64,000 bases of DNA from Voacanga thouarsii (lineage: Eukaryota; Streptophyta; Magnoliopsida; Gentianales; Apocynaceae): assembly GCA_026120185.1 (NCBI GenBank), contig JANUWF010002053.1:1-64000 (forward strand). Direction: 5' to 3'. Below, in pieces: positions 48,401 through 61,025 of this stretch. The notes under the pieces are model-generated. The model saw nothing but the letters and a program-made list of their open reading frames with translations, was not told the DNA's origin and made no database searches. Numbering within the stretch: the first letter of the stretch is position 1; every line of letters starts with the position of its first letter. Both the position numbers and the translations under genes were made by a program.

Positions 48401-48516
48401 GGTTTAAAAGTAATCTTGCCAGTATTGTCACAAATGTGAAGCAAGTGTTTTGTATGTGCTGCATAATCTACTCTATCCACCCACCCAGGAGGATCTTCCC
48501 CTCTCTGTCTTAGGAC
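45438..48516. other. Low-copy sequence with diverged duplications, no gene recognised
   Basis: 45780-46050 resembles 50690-50960. 47480-47700 resembles 50385-50590. 47945-48120 resembles 50999-51035 continued at 63869-64000. Part of 47040-47080 resembles 48330-48370. No exon-like coding similarity is evident. It may be a decayed tandem gene cluster, introns or an unknown repeat. Confidence 0.5.
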
Positions 48517-50060
48517 ATGATAGGGCTTAAATTAGTCATATTTTTTCTAATTATTTGAGATTCTTTTGTGATACATTTTGTTCAATAACTAGCTATATTC
48601 CTTCATATTTGAGATTTTACCCTTAGAAAGGTATTTTGTATATTATTTCATATTTTACGGGTAAAATAAAGTAAAAACGTCGCAAAACAGAATAGAGGCA
48701 GCACCGAACAGAACAGAGGAAGCGGCCCCAACCACGTGCTGCTTGCACGCACTTTGAGATGACAAAAAATTGTTGAAACAAGACTAGAACAGAACCAAAC
48801 CGGCGCCAACTCTAGCAGCCAAGGCGGCGCCGACTATACTCTAGACAACATTATGCTGAAATCAAGAAAAGTTTGGCAAATGATTGAAGAAACAGAACAC
48901 AACCGGTGCCGGCTCCAGCAGCCAAGGCGGCGCCGGTTGTGTCTTGAGGATATGACAGAATCCTGATTTTTTCACGCGTTTGTGGTAATTTGTAGAATTT
49001 TAGTATCTTCCTACTTCTACTCGGCCAAGAACCTTGCACCAACGAGTTTAGGCACTTCCTAAGCCTATAAATAGATGAAAAACACAAGAGAAAATGAGAG
49101 AATTCAGAGATCATAATAGAAAATCACTCAAATCAAAAGAGGAATTCTTCAAATCAAGGAGGGTTGTACAAGAAGGTCTTCAAAGGAAGAAGAAGAAGGC
49201 TTGTCTATGAGTGCTTTCTTTTACTTTGTTTTCTTTTTCTCGAACAATGATGTATTAATTGTTTTATTGTAATTTGACATTGTTTTAGATATTCATAATT
49301 TTGAGAGTTATTTGATCTTTTAATTAATTGATTATTATTCTTGGTGTTTAATTACTTGTGCTAATTACGAGATTAATTGGTTATTTCTTTCCATTAACTT
49401 TCTTAGACAAAGGGGTTGATGGTGGTCTCAATTCGTTAGTTTCATATTTGTTGTCTTTTAACTTGCTTGAAAAATAGGGTTAATTGTTAGGAACAAAGTA
49501 ATTAAAAGTTAATTGATGTCTGTCAGGATATGGATTCATTGGTTAATTTCATGTTTCAAATTTGCCAGGATATGAAAATTTAATCAAAGATTGTGATTAA
49601 TGCATCTTTTAGGTGAATTAGTTGAGACAGGATATGTGATGCTATTTTGTCTAGAAGATAGGGATTTCATGGATTGGACAAAGAAGTGAATCTATATTAG
49701 TCCTTCATGATGCCAAGAGAATAATTAGTTATGATAATGATTAAGTACTTGAGGATCATGTTTGTCAAAATAATGGTTTAAGTTACGTAATTCTACATCC
49801 TTGATATGTACATATTATTTTATTTTATTTTATTTTTCTTTTTATTTTATTTTCACTTTATTAGGTCAGTTAAACAATGAAAGAAAAAGGGATTAATGAA
49901 TACTTGTTCCTTGATGATCGACACTCGTTTGAACCCTATGCTATGTTAATGATGAGTACGCTTGCTCATATATATAATTTGGGGTTAATGTTTTAATTTA
50001 AACTTGATTTGAAATGTGCTTATTTTTATATGATTTTTATACCCAAATAAATACGCATCA
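48517..50060 (+). repeat. Solo LTR of the Athila/Tat-type family
   Basis: 1544 bases, TGATAGGGC...ATACGCATCA, flanked by a perfect target duplication GGACA (48512-48516 and 50061-50065). It is the reverse orientation of the LTRs at 33731 and 38357 and highly similar to them. No PBS or PPT adjoins it, so the internal part was lost by LTR-LTR recombination. A 48851-49114 minus-strand ORF is a by-product. Confidence 0.93.
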
Positions 50061-51035
50061 GGACATAACAAACCTTTTGAGAAACAAAAATAGAGAACAA
50101 TGAAAGATATGTATAATAATCAACTTTATTTTTTTTCCCTTGATTTATTTATCTTTTATTTTTATTCTATTTACTAAAGAAAGAGTTTCTTACATATTAT
50201 TGAAAGATTCATTAGAATCTGAACCTAGAGTTATTTTTAGCTAAACGGAATTTTTGGAAAGTAGAAAAAAAGACAACAATTTATATTTTTTCTATTTGAG
50301 AATTATACAGGTAAGATGAGAAGTAGAAATTTGTTTTGCTTGCCTAATTATCTAGGACTTCCATGCCCCTGGACAATATAGAAACAACTTGAGAGAGAGA
50401 GAATGGAACACAAACCATATACCTATGAAGTCTTTGTTTGATTCCCTATCACTAGCAAGACAACACACAAATATGTATCTGCAACTGATAGAAAATGTGG
50501 CCCAAAGAATTCAAAATTAACCTAATTAAACACTGGTAGGACTTCCTAGTTGGCTAATCAATATTTGGTTCACCATTGAGTCTTGTATCTCTCTTGTTGA
50601 CAGAAGATCTCTCCTGTTGAACAAAGACCAAGTGGAGGAACAAAAGTGTTGTGATGATGACATAACAGGGTATAAACACAGGATTTTTTTTTTCATTTAA
50701 CCTAATTAAAGTAGGAATGAAAAATTAAATCCGTCAATTTACTCAGGAATCACCATTAAAAGGTTCAGGTTTTGCATTCTGACGAGCCTATACCAAATAA
50801 TACATATCGAGATCATTCCTACAGATTTATATTCTTGGCCTAGAAAATACCAACCAAGCATCAAATTAATTTCTTAAATTCAACAGGTCTGAGAAACCAT
50901 CAGATAACTAATCTTTTCTATAGATTCCAGCCACTGATTTGCATTCCAACCAGTGGGTTATCTTCAATTCTAGACTTGTACAAAATCATACAAAGAAAAA
51001 GGAAAGACTATAGTATCGACAAACCTTGGTTGAAT
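50061..51035. other. Low-copy sequence between solo LTR and outer copia
   Basis: Contains second copies of segments from 45.4-48.1 kb (see there). No coding frame recognised. It is continuous with 63869-64000 once the copia insertion is removed. Confidence 0.55.
51031..51035. repeat. Target site duplication TGAAT (left)
   Basis: Perfect copy at 63864-63868, right after the 3' LTR. Confidence 0.9.
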
Positions 51036-51557
51036 TGTTATGAATGCCTTGCATCTCCCACATCGAATTTCTAAGACTTTCTACTACTATTTATGCCTTA
51101 TAAATATAAGGCCTTGTTTGGTTCTTTAACACAACAACACCAACAAAATCTTCTCCCACATATAAATAAAAGTGGGCTGTTTGAGTGGTTCTCGGATATT
51201 AGGAAAATTTAGCTAAACTCCGTTATCAATTTCAGGTGTGTTCTTTTCTTTGTTTTCACATTTATTTATTGTTATTATTGTAGTTTCTTTTTAGTTGTAA
51301 TATAGTATTCAATATTATTTGTCAGGTTTATTTGTAGTGTTTTGTACGGTTTATTTAGGTGTATTTTACTATTTACGTATATGTACTATTTATGTATACA
51401 CGAGTGTAGACTGTGATAATATACCGTGCACGTAAGTTCTAATGGGAGACTGAAATTTAAGAGAAATAGTGTCTCCTCCAATTTTTTCTTAGGAACTATT
51501 GAATCGGTTCATTTCACTAATTGTCTTAGAGGGAAAATTTACCCGGTTTTCCCAATA
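51036..51557 (+). repeat. 5' LTR of the outer copia
   Basis: Starts TGTTATGAATGCC, ends TTTTCCCAATA where the 3' copy has TTTTCCCAACA. About 88 % identical to the 3' LTR by eye. TATA-like CTTATAAATATAAGG at ~51090. Confidence 0.9.
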
Positions 51558-51559
51558 AG

Positions 51560-51572
51560 TGTATCAGAGACG
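51560..51572 (+). other. Degenerate primer-binding site
   Basis: TGTATCAGAGACG two bases after the LTR; the usual form is TGGTATCAGAGC. Confidence 0.75.
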
Positions 51573-51632
51573 AAGGTTCGTCCTTGGTTTATTTACAATC
51601 TTGTTATATTGAATACTATTATTTTGAGTCTG

Positions 51633-52591
51633 TAATGGCATCGAACGATCAAGAAACAATGAAGACTACTTGAAATATAACACCAGGGACATCTGCTTCC
51701 TCGTCATCATGGTCGAGGATTCCGATGTCAAGTTTAAAATTGGTGGTGGAGATATTTGACTGTACTGGCCATTTCAGCATGTGGCAAGGAGAGGTTTTGG
51801 ACTCTTTTTTCCAATAGGGTCTTAACATAGCCATTAAAGAAAAGAAACCAGAAGACATGGAAGATAAGGATTAGAGTATCATAAATCGGCTGGCGTGCGG
51901 AACAATTCAATCGTGCCTATTTAGAAAGTAGAAGTATGCTTTCAAGAACAAGACTTCTATCTATAAATTGTGAATGGCATTGAAAGGTAAATTTCTGAAA
52001 AAAGAGTGGTCAAAATAAGCTTCTTATGAAGAAAAAATTGTTCCAATTTGATTACCGACTAGGTATTTCTATGAATGAACACATCACTATATTTAATCAA
52101 TTAGTAGCAGACCTGTTAAATTTAGATGTAAAATTGAAGATGAAGATTTGGCTTTGATGTTGTTATCATCTCTTCCCGATGAATTTGAACATTTGGAGAC
52201 TACGTTACTTCACGAGAAGAAGAATGTATCTTTAGATGCTGTATGTTCTGCTTTGTATAGTCATGAATTGAGAAAGCAGGATAAAATAAAAAATAAAGCA
52301 ACTACAGCAGATAAAGCATTGGTGGCAAGAGGTCGTCAGCAAAGCTAATCGAAGGGAAGAAGAGGAAGATCCAAATTAAAAAGCCAAGTTGCCAAATATG
52401 AGTGCTCTTTCTGTCATGAGAAAGGGCACTAGAAGAAGGACTATCCAAAGTTTAAGAAGAAAGAGAAGGCTTCGCAAGATGTAAATGTTGTCACATGCAA
52501 AAGTGATGCAAAATCAGATATCTCTTTAGTGGTTTCACCATCAACATCATAGCAAAACGAATGGATTCTAGATTCATGTTGCACCTATCAT
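51633..52591 (+). pseudogene. Gag and protease start of the outer copia
   Basis: The start ATGGCATCGAAC at 51633 is followed by FDCTGHFSMWQGE-type gag sequence with several stops. LMLLSSLPDEFEHLETTLL and YSHELRKQDK (52148-52348) are typical of Tork gag. The zinc knuckle reads CSFCHEKGH, stop, KKDY, so its last Cys is Tyr. The protease motif reads WILDSCCTYHM, where the family has DSG; the catalytic glycine is changed. About eight in-frame stops. Confidence 0.85.
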
Positions 52592-53494
52592 ATGTCTCCC
52601 ATCCAGGAGTGGTTCTTTGATTTCGAGGAACTTAATGGCGGGATTGTTTACATGGGCAATAATAATTCATGTAAAACAGTTGGGATAGGTTCAATCAAGC
52701 TACAGAATCATAATAAATCTACCAAAATTTTGAAAAAGGTGCGGTACATGTCGAAACTGAAGAAGAATCCCATCTCTTTGAGGGCCTTAGAACCACAAGG
52801 CCTAATTGTGACACTACGAGATGGAATTCTTAAAGCTACTTCAGAAGCACTTGTGATGCTGAAAGGTATGAGGAAGAACAATCTGTATTACTACCAAGAT
52901 AGTACAGTGAGAAGGATAGTGGCGGCTGCAACTTCTAGTAGCAAGAAGGACGCAGAGGCAACAAAGCTATGGTATATGCGTTTTGGACATACTGGTGAAA
53001 AATTCTTGAAAATTCTCACTAAGCAAGGATTATTGAAAGGTACAAAGACTTGAAAATTAGAATTTTGTAAGCATTGTGTGCTGAAAAAACAATGAAGAGT
53101 GAAGTTTGGCACTACTATCCACGATACCAAGGGTATTTTGGATTATGTGCACTTAGATGTATAGGGACCTACCAAGACTCTGTCTCTTGGAAGTAGGTAT
53201 TATTTTATCACTTTTGTTGATGATTTTTCCAGAAGAGTGTGGGTGTTTACTATGAAGAACAAGGATGATGTGCTTGGGGTTTTCCTTAAATGGAAGGCTC
53301 AAGTTGAAAAGTAGACAGGAAGGAAGATAAAAATTTTCCGAACAGACAACGGTAGGGAATACAAGAGTCATCTTTTCCTGGAGGTATGCCAACAATATGG
53401 CATAGTTCAGCACTTCACAGTTAGAAAAACACCACAGCAGAATGGGGTATCGAAGTGTATAAACAAGACACTTGTGGAGAAAATTCGTAGTATG
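52592..53494 (+). pseudogene. GAG-pre-integrase and integrase N-terminal part of the outer copia
   Basis: VRYMSKLKKNPISLRALEPQ, LYYYQDSTV and LWYMRFGHTGEKFLKIL (52592-53053), then after stops CKHCVLKKQ, YYFITFVDDFSRRVWVF, FRTDNGREYKS and TPQQNGV (53090-53460). The first two catalytic Asp residues are present. The coding sequence is cut at KIRSM by the inner copia. Confidence 0.9.
53490..53494. repeat. Target site duplication GTATG (left) of the inner copia
   Basis: Perfect copy at 61021-61025; integrase coding resumes just after it. Confidence 0.93.
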
Positions 53495-53850
53495 TGTTGG
53501 AATGTGTGCCCTCTTAGACTAGGTTTCTGATATACAAAAATCGAATGTTTTAATAAAAAAATTTATTTAAGAAATAGTTTGTGAATTTACTTTTTGTTTG
53601 TGCACAATTTCATTTGGAAAAGACCCATTGTGTTTAAGTAAGTAGTCCATGTGAATGGAGGTCTTTCACAGTAAAGTATGGATCGCGGGTTACTTAACAC
53701 ATAAACTTTTGTTTTTAATTGATTGATGAAAATGGGAATCTCATCATGTTTAGGTTATTATGTTATGAATTCCAAATGGAGAATGGCTTACCTTTAGCCA
53801 GTAAGTAGTCCACTCACTTCATGACATAAGCGTATTTCGAATACGTAGAA
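53495..53850 (+). repeat. Truncated 5' LTR of the inner copia
   Basis: Matches 58996-59346 to ...TTTCGAATACGTAGAA; after that the 3' copy has TAGGACCTGTAG and this copy CACGGTGGACCG. Confidence 0.88.
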
Positions 53851-54020
53851 CACGGTGGACCGCAGGCCAACTAGGGCTTCACGGGTCGCGGGCGGGCTTC
53901 ACGGGTTGCGACTATGGCTGATCCAGTGTGGCTAGTGCACCGCGGCCACGGTGGACCGCAGGCCAACTGGGGGCGCGGATCCAGTGCGGCGAGTGCACGT
54001 GGACCGCCAGCCATTTTTTT
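53851..54020 (+). repeat. GC-rich block with ~96-bp repeat in the inner copia leader
   Basis: CACGGTGGACCGCAGGCCAA occurs at 53851 and again near 53945. The block is strongly GC-rich in an AT-rich element and compares in position and composition with the 17640-17790 leader block of the first copia. A T run follows. Confidence 0.7.
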
Positions 54021-55147
54021 TTTTTTTATAATTTAGATCCCATACCAGGCGAAGTTAATATTTTTGCAATAGTTTATATTCTTGGAATATATTTGCATAA
54101 CAAATATTAGTAAAGGATTTTAGGATTAAACAAGAACATTAATTAATTAATTAATTAATGTGTTTAATTTTATTATTTGGATACTTAGGTTTAAAAATAG
54201 AAAAGCATGAAAACGTTTACTGTTTTCTGGCATGCTATTTATTTTGTATACCTATGTGCGCGGTTTCTCAAAGACCAAAGTCTTTGGAAATATTTATATA
54301 AGGAAAATATTATTCTAAATGGTTATTTTAACTTGAACAAAAATTAATCCTTTGATATATTTTCTCAAAGGATTTAATCCTTGACATAGAAAATATATTA
54401 GATTTAGCTATTTTTGTAAGTTAAAATAGAAAGCCATTTTATTTTATTTTTCACAAGAAAAATAGTTTTGTTAAATTAAATTGAGACCAAAGTCTCGAGA
54501 AAGTTTTAATTGGAGAATTTTTGAAATCATTAAGTTTTAACTTAAATAAAATTAGTCTATGAAAAAATCTCTCAAATGATATAATCCTTGACATAAAGAT
54601 TTTAATGAACTTGGATATTTTATTTTTAAGTTAAAGAAAAACTTACTGGAAATTTCTAAAGAATGTTTTTCAAGAAAAATTTATTTTAAAAGACTAAGTG
54701 GGAGAGGGGTTCCAACGGCCCCACGGTTTCCATCACGATTCTCATTAGAGATCGTGGGTCCCCTCGCGTCACCCTGGGAGTGAACCCGTATAGGATGGGG
54801 ATACCACAAGAATCTAGAACTAATGAAGGATGTAATTAATAACCCGAGACACGTACTATAATCGGCCAGCCCACGTTGGAGGTTATAGTGTGAGGAATGT
54901 CCATAGAAAATGAGAGGAAACGGCCATCCCATGATGGAGTTATCCTCTAGATCATTACCTAGAAGGAAAATTAATTTGTGGTGGTTAATACACTTAGCTT
55001 AGGGAATTGTTAATCTTCTAAAGAAACTATATCAGTTTTCCTAAGAGCCAAATTAATTTCAGCGCACAAATTTATTTTCACAAGCTAAATCATTTCTTTT
55101 ATTTTTCGATTTTTCAGAAATAGTGGGAGGTTCTTTTAGTCCTTTGG
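54021..55147 (+). other. Non-coding leader of the inner copia
   Basis: AT-rich to ~54690, then AAGTGGGAGAGGGG and a GC-richer stretch (54700-54960) with no protein-like frame. The PBS expected here was not found. A minus-strand frame at 54681-54932 is not credible. Confidence 0.5.
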
Positions 55148-58100
55148 TTGTTTATTCTCCGTGAGAATAAGTTAACAAGACCAAACTATGTGGAGTGGAA
55201 GAGGAACCTAGACATAATACTCACAGCTGAGGAGTATAAGTATGTCCTTTACGAGACCAGCCCTAAAATCGGGGAAGGTTCCACCGACGAAGAGCGAGAG
55301 GCTGAGAAGGCATGGAAGAAGGCTAATGAAATGGCATGTTGCTATATGCTAGCCTCTATGTCTAATGTGCTCCAGTCTAAACACGAGCACATGGCTTCTG
55401 CGTATGACATTAATCATTCATTGGCCACTATGTTTGCAGATAAGAGCCGACCCGCAAGGTAGGAGGCTCTTCGAACTATAATAAACTCTAAGATGGCTGA
55501 GGGAGCATTAGTCAGGGAGCATATGCTCAACATGATTGCTGCTTTCAAGGAGACAGAAATCTTATGGGCTATCATTGACCCCGAGAGCCAAATGGACATG
55601 GTTCTCGAATCTCTACCGGGTTCCATTACTCAGTTCAAACTAGATTACAATATGAGTTTGACTGAGTTGATGAAGAAACTCCAGATAGCAGAGAAGGTCA
55701 TGAAACCATAATCAAAGGCCATGATTGCTAAGGCTTCTTCCTTAAGAACTGGATCCAAGCCAAGAAAGTTCAAAAGGAAGAAGGGATACGCAGCAGCCCA
55801 GCCCAAGACCCAGCCCAAAGACAAACTAAAGGGCAAGTGCTTCAAATGTGGGGAAAAGGGACACTGCAAAAAAGAATGTCTAGATCTTCAAGCCAAGAAA
55901 AACCCCATTGGTAATGTTTTCTATCTTGAGTCTATATCAATGGTTGGATCAACTTCCACTTGGATTGTTGATTCAGGAGACACTGATCATATCTATAACT
56001 CCGTGCAAGGGTTTAGAAAGATAAAAAGACTCAAGAAGAGCGAACATGGATTACGTGTAGGAAATGGAGCACAAGTCTGGGCCCTTGCAGTGGGAGAGCT
56101 GAATCTTGTTTTTTATTGTAATAAAAAAGTGTTTTTAATAAATATTTTATATGTACCTAGTTTTCGTTAGAATTTGATTTCAGTTGCAAAACTAATAAAT
56201 CAAGGATATTCTGTATCTTTTCATTCTGGTATTTCTATCAGTAGAGATGGAGAAATTTTATGTATTGGGCATATGTATGGAAATCTATTCTATTTAAACC
56301 CTATTAATAATCAATCAAATAACGCTCAATCTAAACCTTTAACTAAGAAGAGAAAGGCTAACGTCAATGACTCATATCTTTGGCATCTGAGGTTGGGTCA
56401 CATCAACTCAACCAGGGTTCAGAGGCTAATCCATTATGGGCCTTTGGGCTCATTGAGATTGAAAAATTGGCTTCAATGTGAATCCTGTCTAATGGGAAAA
56501 ATAACCAAAAGGTCTTTTATCCCAAAAGCAGATAGGACCAAGGCAGTACTGGGTCTTGTTCACACTAATGTGTGTAGTCCCTTGTCTACACTAACTAGAG
56601 GAGGTTTTGAGTACTTCATCACTTTCACGGATGATTGTACAAGATTTGGTTATTTACCTGATGAGATACAAATCTGACTCTTTTGATAAATTCAAGGAGT
56701 TTAAAGTTGAAGTGGAGCGTCATACAAGTAAATTAATCAAGACCTTACGATCGAATCGTGGTGGAGAGTATCTCCTAGGTAAATTTAAGGACTACATGAT
56801 ACATCATGAGATAGTATCTCAACTCTCTGCGCCGAGGACACCCCAGCAGAATGGAGTAGCTGAGAGAAGGAATAGGACATTGATGGAAATAGTCAGAAGT
56901 ATAATGTCTCATGCTACTCTCCAGTATCTTTTTGGGAATATACCCTAGAAACAGCAGCATCTATTCTGAACTTAGTGCCTTCCAAGTCAGTACCTAGAGC
57001 TCCCTATGAGATGTGGACTGGGCATAAGCCAAGTCTAAATCATCTCAAGATATGGGGTTGTCCAACTTATGTACTGATCAAGGGAGATAAATTGGAACCA
57101 AGATCAGAATTATGTTATTTTATTGGGTATCCAAAAGGAACAAATGGTGGTTACTTTTATCATCCTAAAGAGCAGAAAGTACTGGTTAGTACCAATGCTA
57201 GATACTTAGAGGATGATCAAAGTACTTCCACGAAAGGTTCAACTAGGTTGGAACTTGAAGAGAAGTTATCTTCAAAATCAACTTCTTCTGACCTGGTAGT
57301 GGAACAAGAAGAGGCACAGCCTCAAGAGCCTGTACAATTGGTGCCTCGTCGTAGTGGGAAAGTGTCTAGGGTTCCAGATAGATGGTATGGAGAAGCTTTT
57401 GAGCTGGTCTCTGACCATCAGGAACAAGACCCCACTAGATACAAGGAGGCAATTGTTGATGCCGATGCAAATCTATGGTATGAAGTAATGAAAGCTGAGA
57501 TTGAGTCTATGTACTTCAATCAGGTTTGGGATCTTGTAACTTCACCTAAAGAGATAAAACTCATTGGGTGTAAGTGGGTGTACAAGAGAAAGAGGGGAGT
57601 AGATGGGAATGTGGAAACCTTCAATGCTAGGCTTATGGCAAAAGGGTATACTCAGAAAGAAGATATCGATTATGAGAAAACCTTTTCCCCTGTGGCTATG
57701 CTTAAATCCATCCGTATCCTCCTTACCTTCATATGTCACTATGACTACGAGATATGGCAAATGGATGTCAAGACGGCATTTTTGAATGGCCATCTTAGCG
57801 AAGACATCTATATGTCCCAACCGGAAGGCTTTATTACTGAAGGTCAAGAACATATATAAGTTTAAGAAGTCCATCTATAGACTTAAGAAAGCATCGAGGG
57901 CGTGGAACATTCGTTTTGATGAGACTGTGAAGTCTTATGGTTTTATTCAAAATAAGGATGAACCATGCGTGTACAAGAAACTTGAGAGGTTTAATGTGGT
58001 TTTTCTTATCTTATATATGGACGACATTCTACTCATAGGAAATGATGTAGGGTCATTGTCATCTACAAAGGTCTGGCTTTCTAGTTAATTTAGTATGAAG

Positions 58101-58970
58101 AACTTGGGAGAAGCCAGCTACATTTTCGGGATTAGACTTCTTAGACATAGGAAGTAGAGAGTGTTAGGATTATCCCAAGTCGCATATATTGACAAGATGC
58201 TGGCCAAGTACAGCATGGACTCATGCAAGGAAGTTCTAATCCCTTGCAAACATGGGTTGTCTCTTTCTTCAATGGACTGTCCAAAGTCTCAAGAAGAAAA
58301 GGACAGAATGAGTAGGATTCCCTACGCTTCGACCGTGGGAAGTCTCATGTACGTCATGCTGTGTACTAGGCCAGATATCTGCTTTGTCGTAGGCTTAGTT
58401 AGCAGATATTAGTCAAACCTTGAGGAGGTTCATTGGTAAGCTGTAAAGCATATTCTCGAGTACCTCAAAGGAACAAGAGATTATATACTGATTTACAGGG
58501 TTGATGATTTAGTTCCTACCGGATACACAAACTCAGACTTCCAGGGTTGATGATATGTCTTTACCTTATTTGGAGGAGCAATTTCATGAAAGAGTATTAA
58601 GTAATCTTGCATTGCTGACTCAACTATGGAAGCTGAGTATGTGGCAGCTTCGGAAGCATTTAAGGAAGCAGTCTGGCTCCGGAAGTTCCTTTCAGAACTT
58701 GGAGTCGTGCCATATATGGATAGACCGATTGTGATGTATTGAGACAACATTGGCGCAGTATCGCAATCCAAAGAACCTCGGAACCACAAGAAGGGGAAGC
58801 ACATCGAGAGGAAGTACCACCTGATCTGGGATTTCATCTAGAGACGGGAAGTCGTGATGGTACAGATTATCTCCAAAAACAATCTAGTAGATCCATTCAC
58901 TAAGCTTTTGGCTAAGTGTGTCTTCAAGAAACACTTAGATGCCATAGGGGTAGGCACCTATGGATTTACC
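55148..58970 (+). pseudogene. Gag-pol pseudogene of the inner copia
   Basis: Gag from MFILRENKLTRPNYVEWKR (55148); one frame runs to ~56660 with stops at 55460, 55709 and 56168. Zinc knuckle CFKCGEKGHCKKEC (~55840), protease WIVDSGDTDH (~55965), YLWHLRLGHIN and CESCLMGK (HHCC finger, 56380-56500), ITFTDD (first Asp). Shifts near 56655, 56945 and 57850. The second integrase Asp is Asn (LRSNRGGEYL, ~56750). [27 protein letters not shown] (57765) and YMDDI (~58015). RNase H: ADSTMEAEYVAASEA, HIERKYHL to NNLVDPFTK (58610-58900), with several stops. Confidence 0.9.
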
Positions 58971-58982
58971 TAGTCTTAAAGT

Positions 58983-58995
58983 GCAAGTGGGAGAT
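58983..58995 (+). other. Polypurine tract of the inner copia
   Basis: GCAAGTGGGAGAT directly before the LTR start TGTTGGAATG. Confidence 0.9.
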
Positions 58996-61020
58996 TGTTG
59001 GAATGTGTGCCCTCTTAGACTAGGTTTCTGATATACAAAAATTGAATGTTTTAATAAAACAATTTATTTAAGAAATCGTTTGTGAATTTATTTTTTGTTT
59101 GTGCACAATTTCGTTTGAAAAAGACCCATTGTGTTTAAGTAAGTGATCCATGTGAATGGAGGTATTTTAAGGTATGGATCACAGGTTACTTAACACATAA
59201 ATTTTTGTTCTTAACCGATTGATGAAAATGGGAATCTCATCATGTTTAGATTATTATGTTATGAATTTCAAATGGAGAATGGCTTACCTTTAGCCAGTGA
59301 GTAGTCCACTCACTTCATGACATAAGCGTATTTCGAATACATAGAATAGGACCTGTAGTAGTGGTTTCTTAAAAGTACTATTGGTAGAAACCTAGACTAC
59401 TACTGCTACAACATGGACTAGTACTCTATGACTTGAGTATGAGTTGGTGGTCTGACGAAGCTGGAAGCATGTACTTTGATATGCTATAGTTGAAGTTCTA
59501 TCGTAGGGTCAATATACTTGTATGTTGGGTATGTGTGACTAGTTAGTTAAGACAGACTTGTATAAGGTAGTTTCTACACTATATCACCCATTGTGGTTAT
59601 CTGAATGATCTAAATATCTAGGGCCCTGGGAAACATGACTTGGATGTTTGCTTTAGGGTAGTTCCCTTAGAAAGCGGAAATACTTCAGGAAGTCGTGGAT
59701 CATTGGACTAGAAGCCTAAGGATGATAGATGTCATTTAGAGAGGTGTTAGTATACTTCTTCCTCTCTAAATGTACGGTAATGTGTAGAGGGGTATTTTAG
59801 TCATTTTACCTGTAGGTCGAAGACTTTACTAATGCAGCATTGTCCTTGGGGTTAATATTTCTTTATGGTGATATTAGAAAATATTTAAAATGTAAAATGC
59901 AACTATTTATATAGTAAGGGTATTTTGGTCATTTTAGTAGCCAATGCGATGTGTCTTTTTTATCTTCGGAATAGCCCGTAAGTCCTAATTAATTTTGGGA
60001 TTGAGAAATTGATCTCAGTTGAGAGAGTTAGATTTTATTCAAGAAGTCTAATTTATTATTAGACTGGAATAAAGTAAATGAAAAGAAATTTATTATCTGG
60101 TTTAATTGGTTAATTAATTATTCAGGGCCTAGGTCCAGTTTGAATAATTAGAAAATTAACTGAGACTTAAACTAGAGAAAAATAATTGATACTTAATTAT
60201 TTATTGGGTTATTTATTTAATCAATCCCAAAAAATAAATAATTAAAGTTTAATTATTTTTTGTTCATTTGGGTTCATTAATTATTTATTGGGTTATTTAT
60301 TTAATCCTAAGAAAAATAATTAATGTTTATTATTTTGAACTTTTCGGGTCCAAGAAAAATAATAAATATTATTTTGACCCAATAGCTTGGACCATAGGAT
60401 TTTTTCGGACACAGTTCAGAAAAGTTTATGGTGAAACCAAAATTTATTTTGTTAATAATATTCGGGTATTAAAACCCGGGAATATTATTTTTATCAAAAT
60501 AATTATTTTTGGTTTCATGACTCTTGGCTTTCTGTGTGAAAAAATAAAATAAAATAAAAAAATAAAAAAATAAAGATATTTTTCCCGAATCTCTTGGCTT
60601 TCTCCCTCTCTCGTGGCTTTTGGTATTTTCGTCACTGGCTTTTGTTTTTGTTATACATAAGAAGCCAGGCCAAGAAAATTAAAGAAAAAGTTGTGAAAGA
60701 ATACCGATCATCTTCTTCTCATCCCAATTGTGTGCTCACCAACGGAGGATTAGGCTATGGTCATATTCTGAGAATTGAAAAGCCAAGCATTGCACAGGAG
60801 GAGGAGAAGGAGCCGAACTGTGTTGTACTGGTGGTGTTCATCCCACGGAGAAGAAGAAGCTGTTCTGGAGCTTCAAGTCCTTAAACCATATTCTTCAAGT
60901 TTTAAGGCCCCAAGAGGTATGTTTTCATGCCTCCATGCTACTGCCATGCTCTGTTTTATGTTCTTTCTGTCCATTTTTATTCCTACCGTGAGCATGCTCT
61001 GTCTATGTTCAATTCCTTCA
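58996..61020 (+). repeat. 3' LTR of the inner copia (2.0 kb)
   Basis: Starts TGTTGGAATG, ends ATTCCTTCA before the target duplication GTATG. 60180-60560 holds repeats of TTATTTATTGGGTTATTTATTTAATC. The ORFs at 60268-60552 and 60594-61044 overlap this LTR and have no recognised domain. Confidence 0.88.
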
Positions 61021-61025
61021 GTATG

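Larger units (their letters stand above)
53495..61020 (+). mobile_element. Inner copia retrotransposon nested in the outer copia
   Basis: Starts TGTTGGAATG at 53495; the 3' LTR is 58996-61020. The 5' LTR copy breaks off at 53850, so its remaining ~1.67 kb and the PBS are missing. Gag-pol lies at 55148-58970 with stops and shifts. Target duplication GTATG is perfect. The shared 355 bases of the LTRs look ~94 % identical, younger than the host element. Confidence 0.93.

Noticed and set aside
54681..54932. 83-residue minus ORF as a gene
   Set aside because: Antisense within the inner copia leader, no similarity to known proteins.
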